A stretch of 64,000 nucleotides of DNA, from positions 124,001 through 188,000 of the forward strand of contig NZ_VUNH01000002.1 in assembly GCF_009695745.1 (NCBI RefSeq), read 5' to 3'. This document shows, piece after piece, positions 26,786 to 39,764 of the stretch. This DNA comes from Pyramidobacter porci. Its GTDB lineage: Bacteria; Synergistota; Synergistia; Synergistales; Dethiosulfovibrionaceae. The position numbers were made by a program, and so were the translations under genes. The number at the start of each line of letters is the position of its first letter. Position 1 is the first letter of the stretch. The notes beneath the pieces were generated by a model. The model was not told the origin of the DNA. It saw only the letters and a program-made list of their open reading frames with translations, and ran no database searches.

Positions 26786-26856
26786 CGGCTTTCGCGAAAA
26801 AAATGGACGTAACGTCAGCCGAAAAAGAGTCTTGATTTTTTTGTTTGTGCAATCGG

Positions 26857-26885
26857 TTGCATAAAATCGTTTCGAGGAGTATAAT
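26857..26885 (+). promoter_or_regulatory. Promoter of the pyrimidine operon
   Basis: TTGCAT (26857-26862), 17-nt spacer, TATAAT (26880-26885): the best sigma-70 promoter in the window. The leader is about 60 nt and shows no attenuator or PyrR-type hairpin, so I see no evidence of UTP attenuation. Confidence 0.75.
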
Positions 26886-26951
26886 CCGTGTCGGTAAAAA
26901 CGCGCCGCAGAATTTGGATGGAAGGAACGCAGTGCCGGAAGGAGGAGTTTT

Positions 26952-27884
26952 ATGTCCTGGAACCGCAAGAACCTGCTCGACCTGAACGACTGGGTGCCGC
27001 AGGATTTCGAGGATTTCGTGAAGCGCGCGCTGGCGCTGAAACCGCGCCTCGTGAGCGCGCCGAAGCGGCCGCTCGATTCGCTGAGAGGCTTTACCGTGGC
27101 GAATCTTTTCTTCGAAAATTCCACGCGCACCCGCAACTCATTCGACGTCGCCGAACGTATGACCGGCGCTGAGGTCATCGACTGGAGCGCTTCCGGATCG
27201 AGCATGTCCAAGGGCGAGAGCCTGCGCGACACGGTCTGGACGCTGTGCGAGATGGGCGTCAACGCGCTGGTGGTACGCCATTCCGCGACGGGGATGCCCC
27301 ATTACATCCAGAAGCTGGTGCCGCACGTCCCGGTGTTCAACGCCGGCGACGGCGCGCGCAGCCACCCGACGCAGGGCCTGCTGGACGTCACGGCGGCCGT
27401 GGAGCGTCTTGGCAGCCTGAAGGACAAAACGCTGGCGATCATCGGCGACGTGCGTTATAGCCGCGTAGCGCGCAGCGACGTCAAGGCTTTTCGCGGCATG
27501 GGGGCGCGCGTGATCCTCAGCGGCCCGCGCACGCTGATGCCGACGCGTCCCGATGCGCTGGGCGCGGAGTACGAGCCCGATCCGCGCGCCGCGGCCGCGC
27601 AGGCGGACATCCTCGGCCTGCTGCGCGTGCAGCTGGAGCGTCAGGAAGCGGGACTGTTCCCTTCGGTGAAAGAATATCACGCGCTGTACGGAGCCACGGA
27701 AGAACTGCTGTCCTGCGCCCGTCCCGGCGCGGTGGTGATGCATCCGGCGCCGATCAACCGCGGCGTCGAAGTCGCTTCGTCGGTGGCCGACGGCCCGTCG
27801 AGTCTGATCCGCGAGCAGGTGCTCTGCGGCGTGCTGGTGCGCATGGCTCTGCTCGACATCTGCCTGGGAGGTGGCGCGCGATGA
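26952..27884 (+). CDS. pyrB: Aspartate carbamoyltransferase catalytic subunit
   Basis: 310 residues. Joins carbamoyl phosphate and aspartate in pyrimidine synthesis. The carbamoyl-phosphate loop is ENSTRTRNSF (55-64), the second site K is in SMSKGESLRD (about 84-93), GDGARSHPTQ is at 132-141 and a C-terminal MHPAPINRG follows. All catalytic motifs are intact. AAGGAGG lies before the ATG. No pyrI regulatory subunit follows; instead the next gene overlaps by 4 nt and encodes a defective dihydroorotase. This is the arrangement of class A ATCases (as in Pseudomonas), where the pseudo-enzyme is a structural subunit. Confidence 0.95.
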   Translation: MSWNRKNLLDLNDWVPQDFEDFVKRALALKPRLVSAPKRPLDSLRGFTVANLFFENSTRTRNSFDVAERMTGAEVIDWSASGSSMSKGESLRDTVWTLCEMGVNALVVRHSATGMPHYIQKLVPHVPVFNAGDGARSHPTQGLLDVTAAVERLGSLKDKTLAIIGDVRYSRVARSDVKAFRGMGARVILSGPRTLMPTRPDALGAEYEPDPRAAAAQADILGLLRVQLERQEAGLFPSVKEYHALYGATEELLSCARPGAVVMHPAPINRGVEVASSVADGPSSLIREQVLCGVLVRMALLDICLGGGAR

Positions 27885-28927
27885 GTTTTCAAGAAGCAGT
27901 GGACCCGCGGACGCTGGAACTTTCCGAAAAAGTTATGGAAGCGTGGCGCATTCCCGCCGCGATCGACCTGTTCTGCCGCGCCGGCGCCAAAAGCGGCGCG
28001 GCGCTGGCCGCGGAAGCCCGCCGCGGCGGCTGGGGGCTGACGGCTCTGACGGCCGAAGCCGGAAGCGACGGCCCGCGCGCGCTGAAGGCCGCCCGCCTGC
28101 TGGCGGCGGAAGACGGCGCGGGACTGTGGCCGCTGCCCGCGGCGCTGCGCGCCGACGGCACGATGGCCGAGATCGGTCTGATGGCGCGGGACGGCGAAAA
28201 ATTGTTCTGCGTGCCCGAAGGCTTCGAAGACTGGCGGCGGCTCCGCGCGCTGTTCTGCTACGCTTCCGGGCTGGGCTGCCGCCTCGCCGTGAGGCCGTGC
28301 CTGAGCGAACTGTGCGCTTCGGGCCAGATCAACGACGGCGACGCGGCCGACCGGCTGGGCATGAAAGGCGTCCCCGCCGTGGCCGAGGCGGCCGCCGTGG
28401 CGGTGGTCCTGACGCTGGCGGGCGAATGGGGCGTGCCCTTGCACGTGCGTGGCGTCAGCTGCTGCGCTTCGCTGGAAGCGATCCGCGCGGCGCGGAACGG
28501 AGGGCAGGACGTGACCTGCGACGTGCCCTTCATGAACCTGATCCATACCGAAGACGAGTACGACGCGGCATCCCTCGACGGCGCGCTCAAAGTCTGGCCC
28601 GTGCTGCGCGGCGCCGACGACCGCGCCGCCCTGTGGCGGGGGCTCGACGAAGGCCTGGTCACGGCGGTCGTGAGCAATCACTGCGCGCGCAGCGCCGATC
28701 GGCTGAGCCTGCCCTTCGAAGAGATCCCCTTCGGCGGCGAAAAGCTCGGCGGAGTTCTGCCGGAACTGCTGGACGGCTGGGAAGCGCAGGGACGTCCCTG
28801 CGGCGTCGAGGCGCTGCTGGCGGCCCTCGGCGAGGGGCCGGCGAAAGTCCTCGGGCGCTGCGCCGCCGGGCGCACGCTGCTGGTTCGCGCCGCATCGGGC
28901 TGGCGGGCGTTTTACGAAGACGAATGA
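27881..28927 (+). CDS. Pseudo-dihydroorotase (PyrC-prime type)
   Basis: 348 residues, related to dihydroorotase but with the metal site gone. The first motif, normally D-x-H-x-H-x-R-x-P, reads IDLFCRAGAKS (28-38). The ASDHAPH-type motif reads VSNHCARSADR, with Asp replaced by Asn. The PHHL motif reads PFMNL. It is also shorter than an active enzyme (around 425). I infer a non-catalytic partner of PyrB, as in class A ATCases; an active pyrC must lie elsewhere. The start ATG overlaps the pyrB stop (ATGA). Confidence 0.8.
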   Translation: MSFQEAVDPRTLELSEKVMEAWRIPAAIDLFCRAGAKSGAALAAEARRGGWGLTALTAEAGSDGPRALKAARLLAAEDGAGLWPLPAALRADGTMAEIGLMARDGEKLFCVPEGFEDWRRLRALFCYASGLGCRLAVRPCLSELCASGQINDGDAADRLGMKGVPAVAEAAAVAVVLTLAGEWGVPLHVRGVSCCASLEAIRAARNGGQDVTCDVPFMNLIHTEDEYDAASLDGALKVWPVLRGADDRAALWRGLDEGLVTAVVSNHCARSADRLSLPFEEIPFGGEKLGGVLPELLDGWEAQGRPCGVEALLAALGEGPAKVLGRCAAGRTLLVRAASGWRAFYEDE

Positions 28928-28985
28928 CCGTGGACGAAAAACGGCGCCGCGCGGCGGCGCGGACGGAGAAAAGAGGAAGAGGCCT

Positions 28986-30066
28986 GTGAGAGAAAAAGCC
29001 TATCTGGTGCTGCAAAACGGGCGCGTTTTTGCCGGAGAACGCTTCGGCGCTGCCGGCGACGTGACGGCGGAGATCGTTTTCGCCACGGGCATGACCGGCT
29101 ATCTGGAAACGCTCACCGACCCCAGCTATCACGGGGAGATCGTCGTACAAACTTTTCCGCTGATCGGTAACTACGGCGTCATCCGTGAGGATTTCGAAAG
29201 CCCGCGCCCGCGGCTGAGCGCGTATGTCGTGCGCGAACTGTGCGACGCTCCTTCGAACTTCCGCAGCGGCGGCACGCTCGACGATTATCTGCGGGAAAGC
29301 GGCGTAGCCGGACTTGCCGGCGTGGATACGCGCACGCTGACGCGGGTTATCCGCGAACACGGCGCGATGAACGCCGCCGTCTGCTCACGTCTGCCCGAGG
29401 ACCTGCCGGCTTTCGCGGCGGACTTGGCGAAACGGCGGCTGTCGGGCGACGTCTATGCGGTGACCTGCGGCAAGCCCTTTATCCTCAACCCCGACGGCAC
29501 GCGCCACATCGTGCTCTGGGACTTCGGCTGCAAAGGCGGCATTGCCCGCGCGCTGACGGAGCGCGGCTGCCGCGTCACCGTGGTGCCGGCGGACACGGCG
29601 GCGATGAAGATCCTTGCCCTGCATCCCGACGGCGTGCTGCTGTCCAACGGTCCCGGCGATCCCGCTTCCTACCGCGGCATCATCGAGAACGTCAACGCCG
29701 TGGCCGAGACGGGGCTGCCCATGTTCGGCATCTGCCTTGGTCATCAGCTTCTGGCTCTGGCCCGCGGGGCACGCACGGCGAAGCTGAAGTACGGTCACCG
29801 CGGCGAAAATCAGCCCGTGCGCGAAACGGCGACGGGGCGCCTGCTGATCACCAGTCAGAACCACGGTTACGCGGTGGAGAGCGACAGCGTTCCGGCGGGG
29901 AACCGTCTGAGCTACGTCAATGTGAACGACGGCACCTGCGAGGGCATCGACTACGGCGGCGTCAACGCCTTTTCCGTGCAGTTCCATCCCGAAGCCTGCG
30001 CCGGTCCGCAGGACACGGCGTTCCTGTTTGACCGTTTTTTGAAGAATTGCGAGGAGGCCGTCCGCC

Positions 30067-30080
<14 letters not shown>
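28986..30080 (+). CDS. carA: Carbamoyl-phosphate synthase small subunit
   Basis: 364 residues; the glutaminase that feeds ammonia to CarB. It starts at GTG 28986 with GAGGAAGAGG upstream. The N-terminal CarA domain is followed by a class I glutamine amidotransferase with C250 (FGICLGHQL), H334 and E336 (QFHPEA). Length is normal. The stop overlaps the carB start by 14 nt. It lies 58 nt after the pseudo-dihydroorotase in the same operon. Confidence 0.96.
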
Positions 30081-34161
<4,081 letters not shown>

Positions 34162-34162
34162 G

Positions 34163-34221
34163 CCGCGCATACAACATAGGGGTTTCGGCGTCAAGCCGAA
34201 ACCCCTATGTTGTATGCGCGG
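34163..34221. terminator. Very long hairpin between convergent genes, 27-bp perfect stem
   Basis: Arms 34163-34189 and 34195-34221 pair perfectly with loop GTCAA. It begins 2 nt after the carB stop and ends 7 nt before the stop of the convergent flavoprotein gene. There is no T-run, so termination would rest on the stem alone. Confidence 0.7.
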
Positions 34222-34227
34222 TGAAAT

Positions 34228-34851
34228 TTAACCGATGAAGTGCGTCCAGACGTGTTCCTCGTAGGTCGGCGCGGGAATGCCGGCTTTCTGTCCGGCCTCG
34301 ATGGAACGGAGCATCCAGGCCATGTTGACCCCCAGCGTGCGCATGGTCTGAAGTCCTTCGGCATCCTGGCGCACGTCGTCGGGCGTGAAGCCGTGCACTT
34401 GGTTCCAGTACTGCGAGCCGACAACGAACATGTTGCTGATCAAAAAGTACTGATTGAGCCGTTCGAACGAAGCCGTGGATCCGCCACGCCGGCAGGACAC
34501 CACGGCCGCCCCCAGCTTGCCGGCCATGCGGTCGCCGCCGGCATAGAAAAGACGGTCGAGAAACGAACATATGCGTCCCGTCGCCCCGGAATAGTAGACC
34601 GGCGAACCGGCCACGATGGCGCCGTAATCGTCGAGCTGGTCCAGCACTTCGTTGACTTGATCGACGAAAACGCAGCGTCCTGTCGCTTCGCAGCGGCCGC
34701 AGGAGGTGCAGTCCTGCATGGGTTTTGTACCCAGCCAGAGCAGGTTGCTGGCAACTCCCGCGCCGCTCAACGCCTTTTGCAGTTCGGCCAGAGCGGTGAA
34801 AGTGCAGCCTTCCCGATGCGGGCTGCCGTTGATCAAAAGCGCTTTTTTCAT
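34228..34851 (-). CDS. Flavodoxin-fold / iron-sulfur flavoprotein-like reductase
   Basis: 207 residues from the ATG at 34851 (MKKALLINGSPH), with GGGGGGA upstream. The FMN phosphate loop is NGSPHREGCT. A cysteine cluster CTSCGRCEATGRC (about 49-61) is typical of 4Fe-4S iron-sulfur flavoproteins, and SPVYYSGATG (about 83-92) is the second FMN loop. It probably moves electrons in anaerobic metabolism; partner unknown. Monocistronic, extended -10 TGG-TACAAT at 34887-34895. Confidence 0.85.
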   Translation of the reverse strand: MKKALLINGSPHREGCTFTALAELQKALSGAGVASNLLWLGTKPMQDCTSCGRCEATGRCVFVDQVNEVLDQLDDYGAIVAGSPVYYSGATGRICSFLDRLFYAGGDRMAGKLGAAVVSCRRGGSTASFERLNQYFLISNMFVVGSQYWNQVHGFTPDDVRQDAEGLQTMRTLGVNMAWMLRSIEAGQKAGIPAPTYEEHVWTHFIG

Positions 34852-34886
34852 ATGAAATCCCCCCAGGAAATAAATTCTCTGCGGAA

Positions 34887-34895
34887 ATTGTACCA
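34887..34895 (-). promoter_or_regulatory. Extended -10 promoter of the flavoprotein gene
   Basis: TGG-TACAAT on the minus strand, 36 nt before the ATG at 34851. Confidence 0.5.
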
Positions 34896-34978
34896 CGCTC
34901 CGCGCCGTTTTCCCGCGACTGCCAGGCGGAAGGAGAAAATAAGCAAAATTGTGTGCTGGATATTTTACGAAAATTAGA

Positions 34979-34984
34979 TATAAT
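34979..34984 (+). promoter_or_regulatory. -10 of the rmlA promoter
   Basis: Perfect TATAAT in an AT-rich stretch, 34 nt before the ATG at 35018. The -35 is weak. Confidence 0.55.
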
Positions 34985-35017
34985 GTAAGAGAACATCACT
35001 GTGAAGGAGGCCCGTTC

Positions 35018-35905
35018 ATGGCCAGAAAAGGAGTAATTCTCGCGGCTGGACTCGGCACCAGACTTCATCCCATGACTTTAGCCGTGAATAAACAGCTTAT
35101 CCCCGTTTATGACAAACCGATGATCTATTACGCGATCTGGGTTCTGATCAAGGCGGGGGTGCGCGACATCATGCTTGTCACGTCCGCAGTGGACAAGAGC
35201 AGTTTCGAGCGTCTGCTCGGCGACGGTTCCCGTTTCGGCATTCGGATGCATTACACGATTCAACACGAGCCCAAGGGTCTGGTCGACGCGTTTGTCCAGA
35301 CGGAAGATTTCATCGCCGGCGATCCCTGCGTGCTGATCCTCGGCGACAACATCTTCTACGGTTCCGGGTTCCCCGCCATGCTCAGCAAGGCGTCCGCGCA
35401 GACGAAGGGCGCCACCGTTTTCGGTGCCATCGTGCCCGATCCGGAACGTTTCGGCGTCGCTTCTTTCAGCGAAGAGGGCAAGGTCCTGACGCTCGAGGAA
35501 AAGCCCGCGCATCCCCAATCGAACTGCGCCGTCGTCGGCCTGTACTTCTTCGACGGGAAGGTCATGCAGTACGCCCGCGAGCTGCGCCGGCAGATCCCCG
35601 CCGATCGGGAAGTGTCGATCACCGACGTGAATCGCGTTTACATGGAGCGGGGGCAGCTCGATCTGCAGGTGTTTCCGCAGGGATTCGCGTGGCTCGACTC
35701 CGGCACGTATGACAGTCTGCTGGAGGCGTCCAATTACGTGGCGCGCGTCGAGCGCGAGCAGGATCACATGATCTGCTGTCCAGAGGAGGCGGCTTACAGC
35801 GCCGGATTTCTCGCCCTCGAAAAATTACGCGAATACGGCGAGGCGGACAAGAACAACAATTACGGCCGCTATTTGACGAAGCTTTACCATCAGTTCAAGA
35901 AATAA
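35018..35905 (+). CDS. rmlA: Glucose-1-phosphate thymidylyltransferase
   Basis: 295 residues from the ATG at 35018, with GAAGGAGG upstream. Makes dTDP-glucose for rhamnose and other deoxysugars in surface polysaccharide. Motifs: LAAGLGTRLHPMT (nucleotide loop, about 8-20), LGDNIFYG (about 108-115, metal Asp), LEEKPAHPQS (about 159-168) and the WLDSGTYDSL segment. Length is normal. No rmlB, C or D is adjacent. The frame could start earlier but lacks a ribosome site there. Confidence 0.95.
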   Translation: MARKGVILAAGLGTRLHPMTLAVNKQLIPVYDKPMIYYAIWVLIKAGVRDIMLVTSAVDKSSFERLLGDGSRFGIRMHYTIQHEPKGLVDAFVQTEDFIAGDPCVLILGDNIFYGSGFPAMLSKASAQTKGATVFGAIVPDPERFGVASFSEEGKVLTLEEKPAHPQSNCAVVGLYFFDGKVMQYARELRRQIPADREVSITDVNRVYMERGQLDLQVFPQGFAWLDSGTYDSLLEASNYVARVEREQDHMICCPEEAAYSAGFLALEKLREYGEADKNNNYGRYLTKLYHQFKK

Positions 35906-35912
35906 TTTCCAC

Positions 35913-35982
35913 CGGCGCATAGACGAAGGCGGGGAGAAATGTTCCACGTGGAACATTTCTCCCCGCCTTCGTCTATGCGCCG
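35913..35982. repeat. 70-bp perfect palindrome centred on a parS-like site
   Basis: Arms of 35 nt (35913-35947 and 35948-35982) are exact inverse complements with no spacer. The centre is TGTTCCACGTGGAACA (35940-35955), as at 26257. It starts 8 nt after the rmlA stop and ends 28 nt before the stop of the convergent peptidase gene. The RNA hairpin could terminate both genes, and the DNA could load ParB. No T-run is present. Confidence 0.85.
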
Positions 35983-36010
35983 CAGCGGTTGGACGCGGAA
36001 ATCCCGCGGG

Positions 36011-37117
36011 TCAGTCGGTCATCAGGCGCAGGACGAGCCTGGCCGTGTCTTCGAGATTTTTGACGGTGATCGTTTCGTTGACGGTGTGCACGTCTGTCAT
36101 GCCGGTGCCGAGCACGACGGGCGTGATTCCGGAAAGCGCCATCACGTTGGCGTCGCTGCCGCCGCCTCCGTCGACGCGGCGGACCGGGCAGCCGATCGCC
36201 TCGCAGGCCGCGCGCAGGCGCTTCATCAGCGGATGATCGTCGGGGCAGGCGAAGCTGACGTAGGTCGTCTTCAGCTCGCAGTCGAGCGTGGCGCCCAGCT
36301 CGTCGCAGGCTTTCCGCAGGCAGTCGCGCATGTGCGCGGCCTGGGCGTTGAGCTTGTCGAGGTTGCGGCTGCGGACTTCGGCGATAATTTCGGCTCTGGC
36401 GGGAACGATGTTGGTCGCGCCTTCGGATTTGAACGTGCCGATGTTGCAGGTCGTCTCCTCGTCGACGCGCAGCAGGTTCATGGCCGCGACGCCGCGGGCG
36501 GCCGCTTGGATGGCGCTGATGCCTTTTTCCGGCGCCAGGCCGGCGTGAGCGCTGCGCCCCGTGACGACGGCGTGCAGCTTGATCTGTCCCGGCGCGTTGG
36601 GGACGATCGTGCCGACGTCGCCGGCGCCGTCGAGAACGACGGCTTCCTTGCCTTTGACCCGGCTGAAATCGAAGTGCTTGGCGCCCAGCAGCCCTTGTTC
36701 TTCGCCGATGGTGACGACGATCTCGAAGTCGTGGCAGGGGAGTTCTTTTTCGCGGACGACGGTCAGGGCCTCGACGATGCCGGCGATGCCCGACTTGTCG
36801 TCGGCGGCGAGGATCGTGTCGCCGCCGCTGGAAATGACGCCGTCTTCGACGACGGGCGCGACGCCTTTTCCGGGTCTGACGGTGTCCATGTGGCACGAGT
36901 AGATCAGCGGCTCGCCAGGGAGCGTGCCCTTGTAAAAGGCGTAAATGTTGTTGCCGGAGGAACCTATTTTGGCGCCGGCGCCGTCGACGCGGACCTCGCA
37001 GCCGAGCGCCGCAAGGTCTTTGACGAGGCGTTCCTGCATGGGGCCTTCGCCGAAGCTCTCGCTGTCGATCCGCGCGTAGGCGCAGAAGTTCTTTACCAGT
37101 CGTTCGCTGTTGATCAT
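36011..37117 (-). CDS. M20-family peptidase (peptidase T-like)
   Basis: 368 residues from the ATG at 37117, with AAGGAG upstream. Two-zinc peptidase of the M20/PepT-like group: YSCHMDTV, LAADDKSGIAG, TIGEEQGLLGAKHF (general base Glu), a metal Asp in VLDGAGD, and a final His in TDVHTVNE. A dimerisation lid lies in the middle (GRSAHAGLAPEKG). It probably cleaves di- or tripeptides in the cytoplasm. Its start overlaps the stop of the 37114 gene by 4 nt. The AbgT-type transporter is encoded divergently, which suggests peptide or amide uptake and cleavage; inference. Confidence 0.88.
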   Translation of the reverse strand: MINSERLVKNFCAYARIDSESFGEGPMQERLVKDLAALGCEVRVDGAGAKIGSSGNNIYAFYKGTLPGEPLIYSCHMDTVRPGKGVAPVVEDGVISSGGDTILAADDKSGIAGIVEALTVVREKELPCHDFEIVVTIGEEQGLLGAKHFDFSRVKGKEAVVLDGAGDVGTIVPNAPGQIKLHAVVTGRSAHAGLAPEKGISAIQAAARGVAAMNLLRVDEETTCNIGTFKSEGATNIVPARAEIIAEVRSRNLDKLNAQAAHMRDCLRKACDELGATLDCELKTTYVSFACPDDHPLMKRLRAACEAIGCPVRRVDGGGGSDANVMALSGITPVVLGTGMTDVHTVNETITVKNLEDTARLVLRLMTD

Positions 37118-37764
37118 GATTTTCTCTCCTTTTTCCATTCTGTAAGCGCAAGCGCCCGAATGATTTCGTCCCGGGCGGAGCGGTCCAGGGCGGGCAGCTC
37201 CGGCTGGGAATGATACCATTTTTTCAGATCCTCGCAGGCGATGGCGCTGGCGCCGCCCTCGAGGCTGAGGCGGGGGGAGTCGAAGGGATCGGCGAAGACG
37301 GCCAGAGGACGGATCTCCGCGTCGAACCTCTTTTCCGCCAGGCGGGCGTTCAGCGCCGCGGCGGCCGCGCCCGCTTGCGCGAGCGGATTGGGGATGGTGC
37401 GTCTTTCGTTGTTGTCCTCGACGCGCCACTGCGGACTTTCGACGCTGCCGAAAACACGGATCCCCCAGCCGATACAGCGCAGCGCGAAAATCCCGCGCCG
37501 CGAAACCAGCAGGGCGTCGGCCGTTCCCGGCGGCACGACGGGCGGAGCCGCGCCGCAAACGATCCCTTCGTTTTTGCAGAGCCGCCGCAGTTTCCGGACG
37601 ACGCGCTCCGTCGCGGCGTCGTCGTTGCGGCGTTTGCCGATGCGTCTCGCCAGGATGGCGAAAACGAGAACGCCGGCCGCCATGAAGAAGAAAAACCGCG
37701 CATAATCCGAAACGGAATGGAGTTTCCAGAGATTCAGATTCATGCCGAAAAATTTGAACTCCAC
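37114..37764 (-). CDS. Membrane-anchored NERD-like domain protein
   Basis: 216 residues from GTG 37764 (AGGAGAG 9 nt upstream; the internal ATG at 37743 lacks a site). One N-terminal membrane span (about 20-40) is followed by a NERD-like region: DALLVSRRGIFALRCIGWG, W, then IPNPLAQAG. The normal ExK of the nuclease core is not seen (ALRCIG in its place), so catalysis is doubtful. It is coupled to the M20 peptidase by ATGA overlap. Confidence 0.55.
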   Translation of the reverse strand: MEFKFFGMNLNLWKLHSVSDYARFFFFMAAGVLVFAILARRIGKRRNDDAATERVVRKLRRLCKNEGIVCGAAPPVVPPGTADALLVSRRGIFALRCIGWGIRVFGSVESPQWRVEDNNERRTIPNPLAQAGAAAAALNARLAEKRFDAEIRPLAVFADPFDSPRLSLEGGASAIACEDLKKWYHSQPELPALDRSARDEIIRALALTEWKKERKS

Positions 37765-37847
37765 GAGGCGTCTCTCTCCTGTTCGTTAGGATTTTGGAAA
37801 CGTCTTATTCTAACATAGGTCGTGTGATAAAGTATGCAAAAATGTTA

Positions 37848-37877
37848 TTGTAGTTTTGTATCCTCGTATGATATAAT
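37848..37877 (+). promoter_or_regulatory. Promoter of the AbgT-family gene
   Basis: TTGTAG (37848-37853), 18-nt spacer, TATAAT (37872-37877). A leader of about 100 nt contains GC-rich stretches but no riboswitch I recognise. Confidence 0.6.
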
Positions 37878-37983
37878 TTCCGAAAGTGAGCCCAGGATCG
37901 GGTTTACCGGCGCAGGACGCTCGAGAGAGGGCTGCGCGGCGTTATCCCAAATCACTTTATCTTTTTGAGGGGGTCAAAGAAAC

Positions 37984-39558
37984 ATGACTGACACTGCAGT
38001 AGCGAAGAAATCATGGGTAGACCGCTTTTTGGACGGCATCGAGCGCGTGTGCAACAAACTGCCGCCGCCCGCCATCCTGTTCTGCTGGCTCTTCCTGATC
38101 GTCGCCGTGATCGGTGCCATTTTCACCGTGACGGATTTCTCGATGATCAATCCGGCTATTTCCGATCCCGCCAAGGCGGTCGTGAAATCCCAGAACCTGT
38201 TCTCCGCCACTGGACTTCAGTGGCTCCTCGACAACATGATCAAGAACTTCACCGGTTTCGCGCCGCTGGGGCTCGTCATCACGATGACGCTCGCCATCGG
38301 CATGTGCGAAGAATCCGGGCTGCTTCTGGCCATGCTCAGCAAGTGCATGAGAAACGTTCCTCCCGCGCTGGTGCCCTTCGTGATCGCGTTCCTCGGCACC
38401 GTCGGCAACATCGCTTCCGACACCGCCATGGTCGTGATCCCGCCGATGGCCGCCATCGTCTACATGGGCGTGGGCAAGCATCCCGTCGTCGGCATGATCA
38501 ACGGCTACGCCGGCGCTCAGGCCGGTTTCACCGCCAATCTGATGATCGCCGGCACCGACTCTCTGCTTCAGGGGCTGACCAACCAAGCCATCAAGGGCTT
38601 CATCCCCGACAGCACGTTCACGGTCGACGTGACCTGCAACTGGTTCTTCATGATCGCCTCCACGTTTCTGTGCACCCTCGTGATCGGCGGTGTCTGCACC
38701 TGGCTCGTCGAGCCCCGTTTCGGCAAGTACGAGGGCGGCGCCGGTGACGCCACGATCGAAGAGCTCAACGACCATCAGAAAAAGGGTCTTCGTCGCGCCG
38801 GTTGGGTAGCGCTGGTTTATATAGCTCTGCTGGTCATCGGCTTCTTCTTCGGCCCGCTGGCCAAAATCATGCCTGACGGCAGCCGCGCCTTTGTCGGTTC
38901 GCCTATGCTCAAGGGGCTGATCCCGCTTCTGTTCTTCTTCTTCGCTCTGCCGGGCATCGTTTACGGTTATTCCGCCGGCACGATCAAGAACAGCGGCGAC
39001 CTCAACAAAGGCATGGTCAAGCAGGCCGCGGCCATGGGCGGCTACGTGGTGTTCTGCTTCTTCGCCGGGCAGTTCAACATGCTGTTCAACTGGACCAAGC
39101 TGGGCACCATGCTCGCCATCGGCGGCGCCGATTTCCTCAAGGGCATTGGCTTCACGGGCACGTCCATGTGCGTCGCCTTCATTTTGCTGGCGATGTTCGT
39201 GAACCTTTTCGTCTCCTCCGGCTCGGCCAAGTGGGCCATCTTCGCCCCGATCTTCGTGCCCATGTTCATGCTGCTCGGCTATCACCCCGGCTTTACCCAG
39301 CTGCTGTACCGGCTCGGCGACTCTCCCACCAACTGCTTCACGCCCATGAGTCCCTATATCTGGATGGTCCTGAGCGTCGCGCAGGCCAAATACATGAAGG
39401 ACATCAAGATCGGCACGCTCGTGGCCAATCTCGTGCCGATTGCGTTCTTCATGCAGATCGCCTGGATCATTTTCTTCATCGTCTGGGATTATTTCGGGCT
39501 GCCGATCGGACCTGGCGTCTACGCCACGCTGCCCGCCGGCGTTCTGCCGCCGATGTAG
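37984..39558 (+). CDS. AbgT-family transporter
   Basis: 524 residues with about 11-13 membrane spans. The family signatures are the N-terminal NKLPPPAILFCWLF, NIASDTAMVVIPPMAA and GYAGAQAGFTANLMIAGTD, and near the C-terminus a DSPTNCFTPMSPY segment. AbgT proteins import p-aminobenzoyl-glutamate or export antifolates; related anaerobe proteins may carry other amino-acid amides or dipeptides. The substrate here is unknown. Ribosome site GAGGGGG. A CitA/CitB-like two-component system follows after 479 nt and may regulate it. Confidence 0.88.
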   Translation: MTDTAVAKKSWVDRFLDGIERVCNKLPPPAILFCWLFLIVAVIGAIFTVTDFSMINPAISDPAKAVVKSQNLFSATGLQWLLDNMIKNFTGFAPLGLVITMTLAIGMCEESGLLLAMLSKCMRNVPPALVPFVIAFLGTVGNIASDTAMVVIPPMAAIVYMGVGKHPVVGMINGYAGAQAGFTANLMIAGTDSLLQGLTNQAIKGFIPDSTFTVDVTCNWFFMIASTFLCTLVIGGVCTWLVEPRFGKYEGGAGDATIEELNDHQKKGLRRAGWVALVYIALLVIGFFFGPLAKIMPDGSRAFVGSPMLKGLIPLLFFFFALPGIVYGYSAGTIKNSGDLNKGMVKQAAAMGGYVVFCFFAGQFNMLFNWTKLGTMLAIGGADFLKGIGFTGTSMCVAFILLAMFVNLFVSSGSAKWAIFAPIFVPMFMLLGYHPGFTQLLYRLGDSPTNCFTPMSPYIWMVLSVAQAKYMKDIKIGTLVANLVPIAFFMQIAWIIFFIVWDYFGLPIGPGVYATLPAGVLPPM

Positions 39559-39603
39559 AGATCCCCGTCATCTCATCAGCGACAATTCATGATTCCGGCT
39601 TGG

Positions 39604-39641
39604 AAACGTGGCGCTGCCTCTTGCGACGGCGCCACGTTTTT
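39604..39641 (+). terminator. Terminator of the AbgT-family gene
   Basis: AACGTGGCGC (39605-39614) pairs with GCGCCACGTT (39629-39638), followed by T residues. Confidence 0.85.
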
Positions 39642-39764
39642 GCGCCCCCTCGCGAACTTGCGACGCCACGAGGCGAATCTTCGAAGGCGCTTCGAGTCAC
39701 TGCATTGTCAATGAAGTCTCTTTAATTGAAAATGCGCATTATTCAGGTTTTATCATTTTAGTTA

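Noticed and set aside
26892-26951. Possible PyrR attenuator or riboswitch in the pyrB leader
   Set aside because: The leader is only about 60 nt and shows neither anti-terminator nor terminator hairpin.
36011-37117. Assignment of the M20 peptidase as AbgA or AbgB
   Set aside because: Although near an AbgT-type transporter, its motifs (ADDKSG, GEEQGLLGAKHF) fit the peptidase T-like group better.
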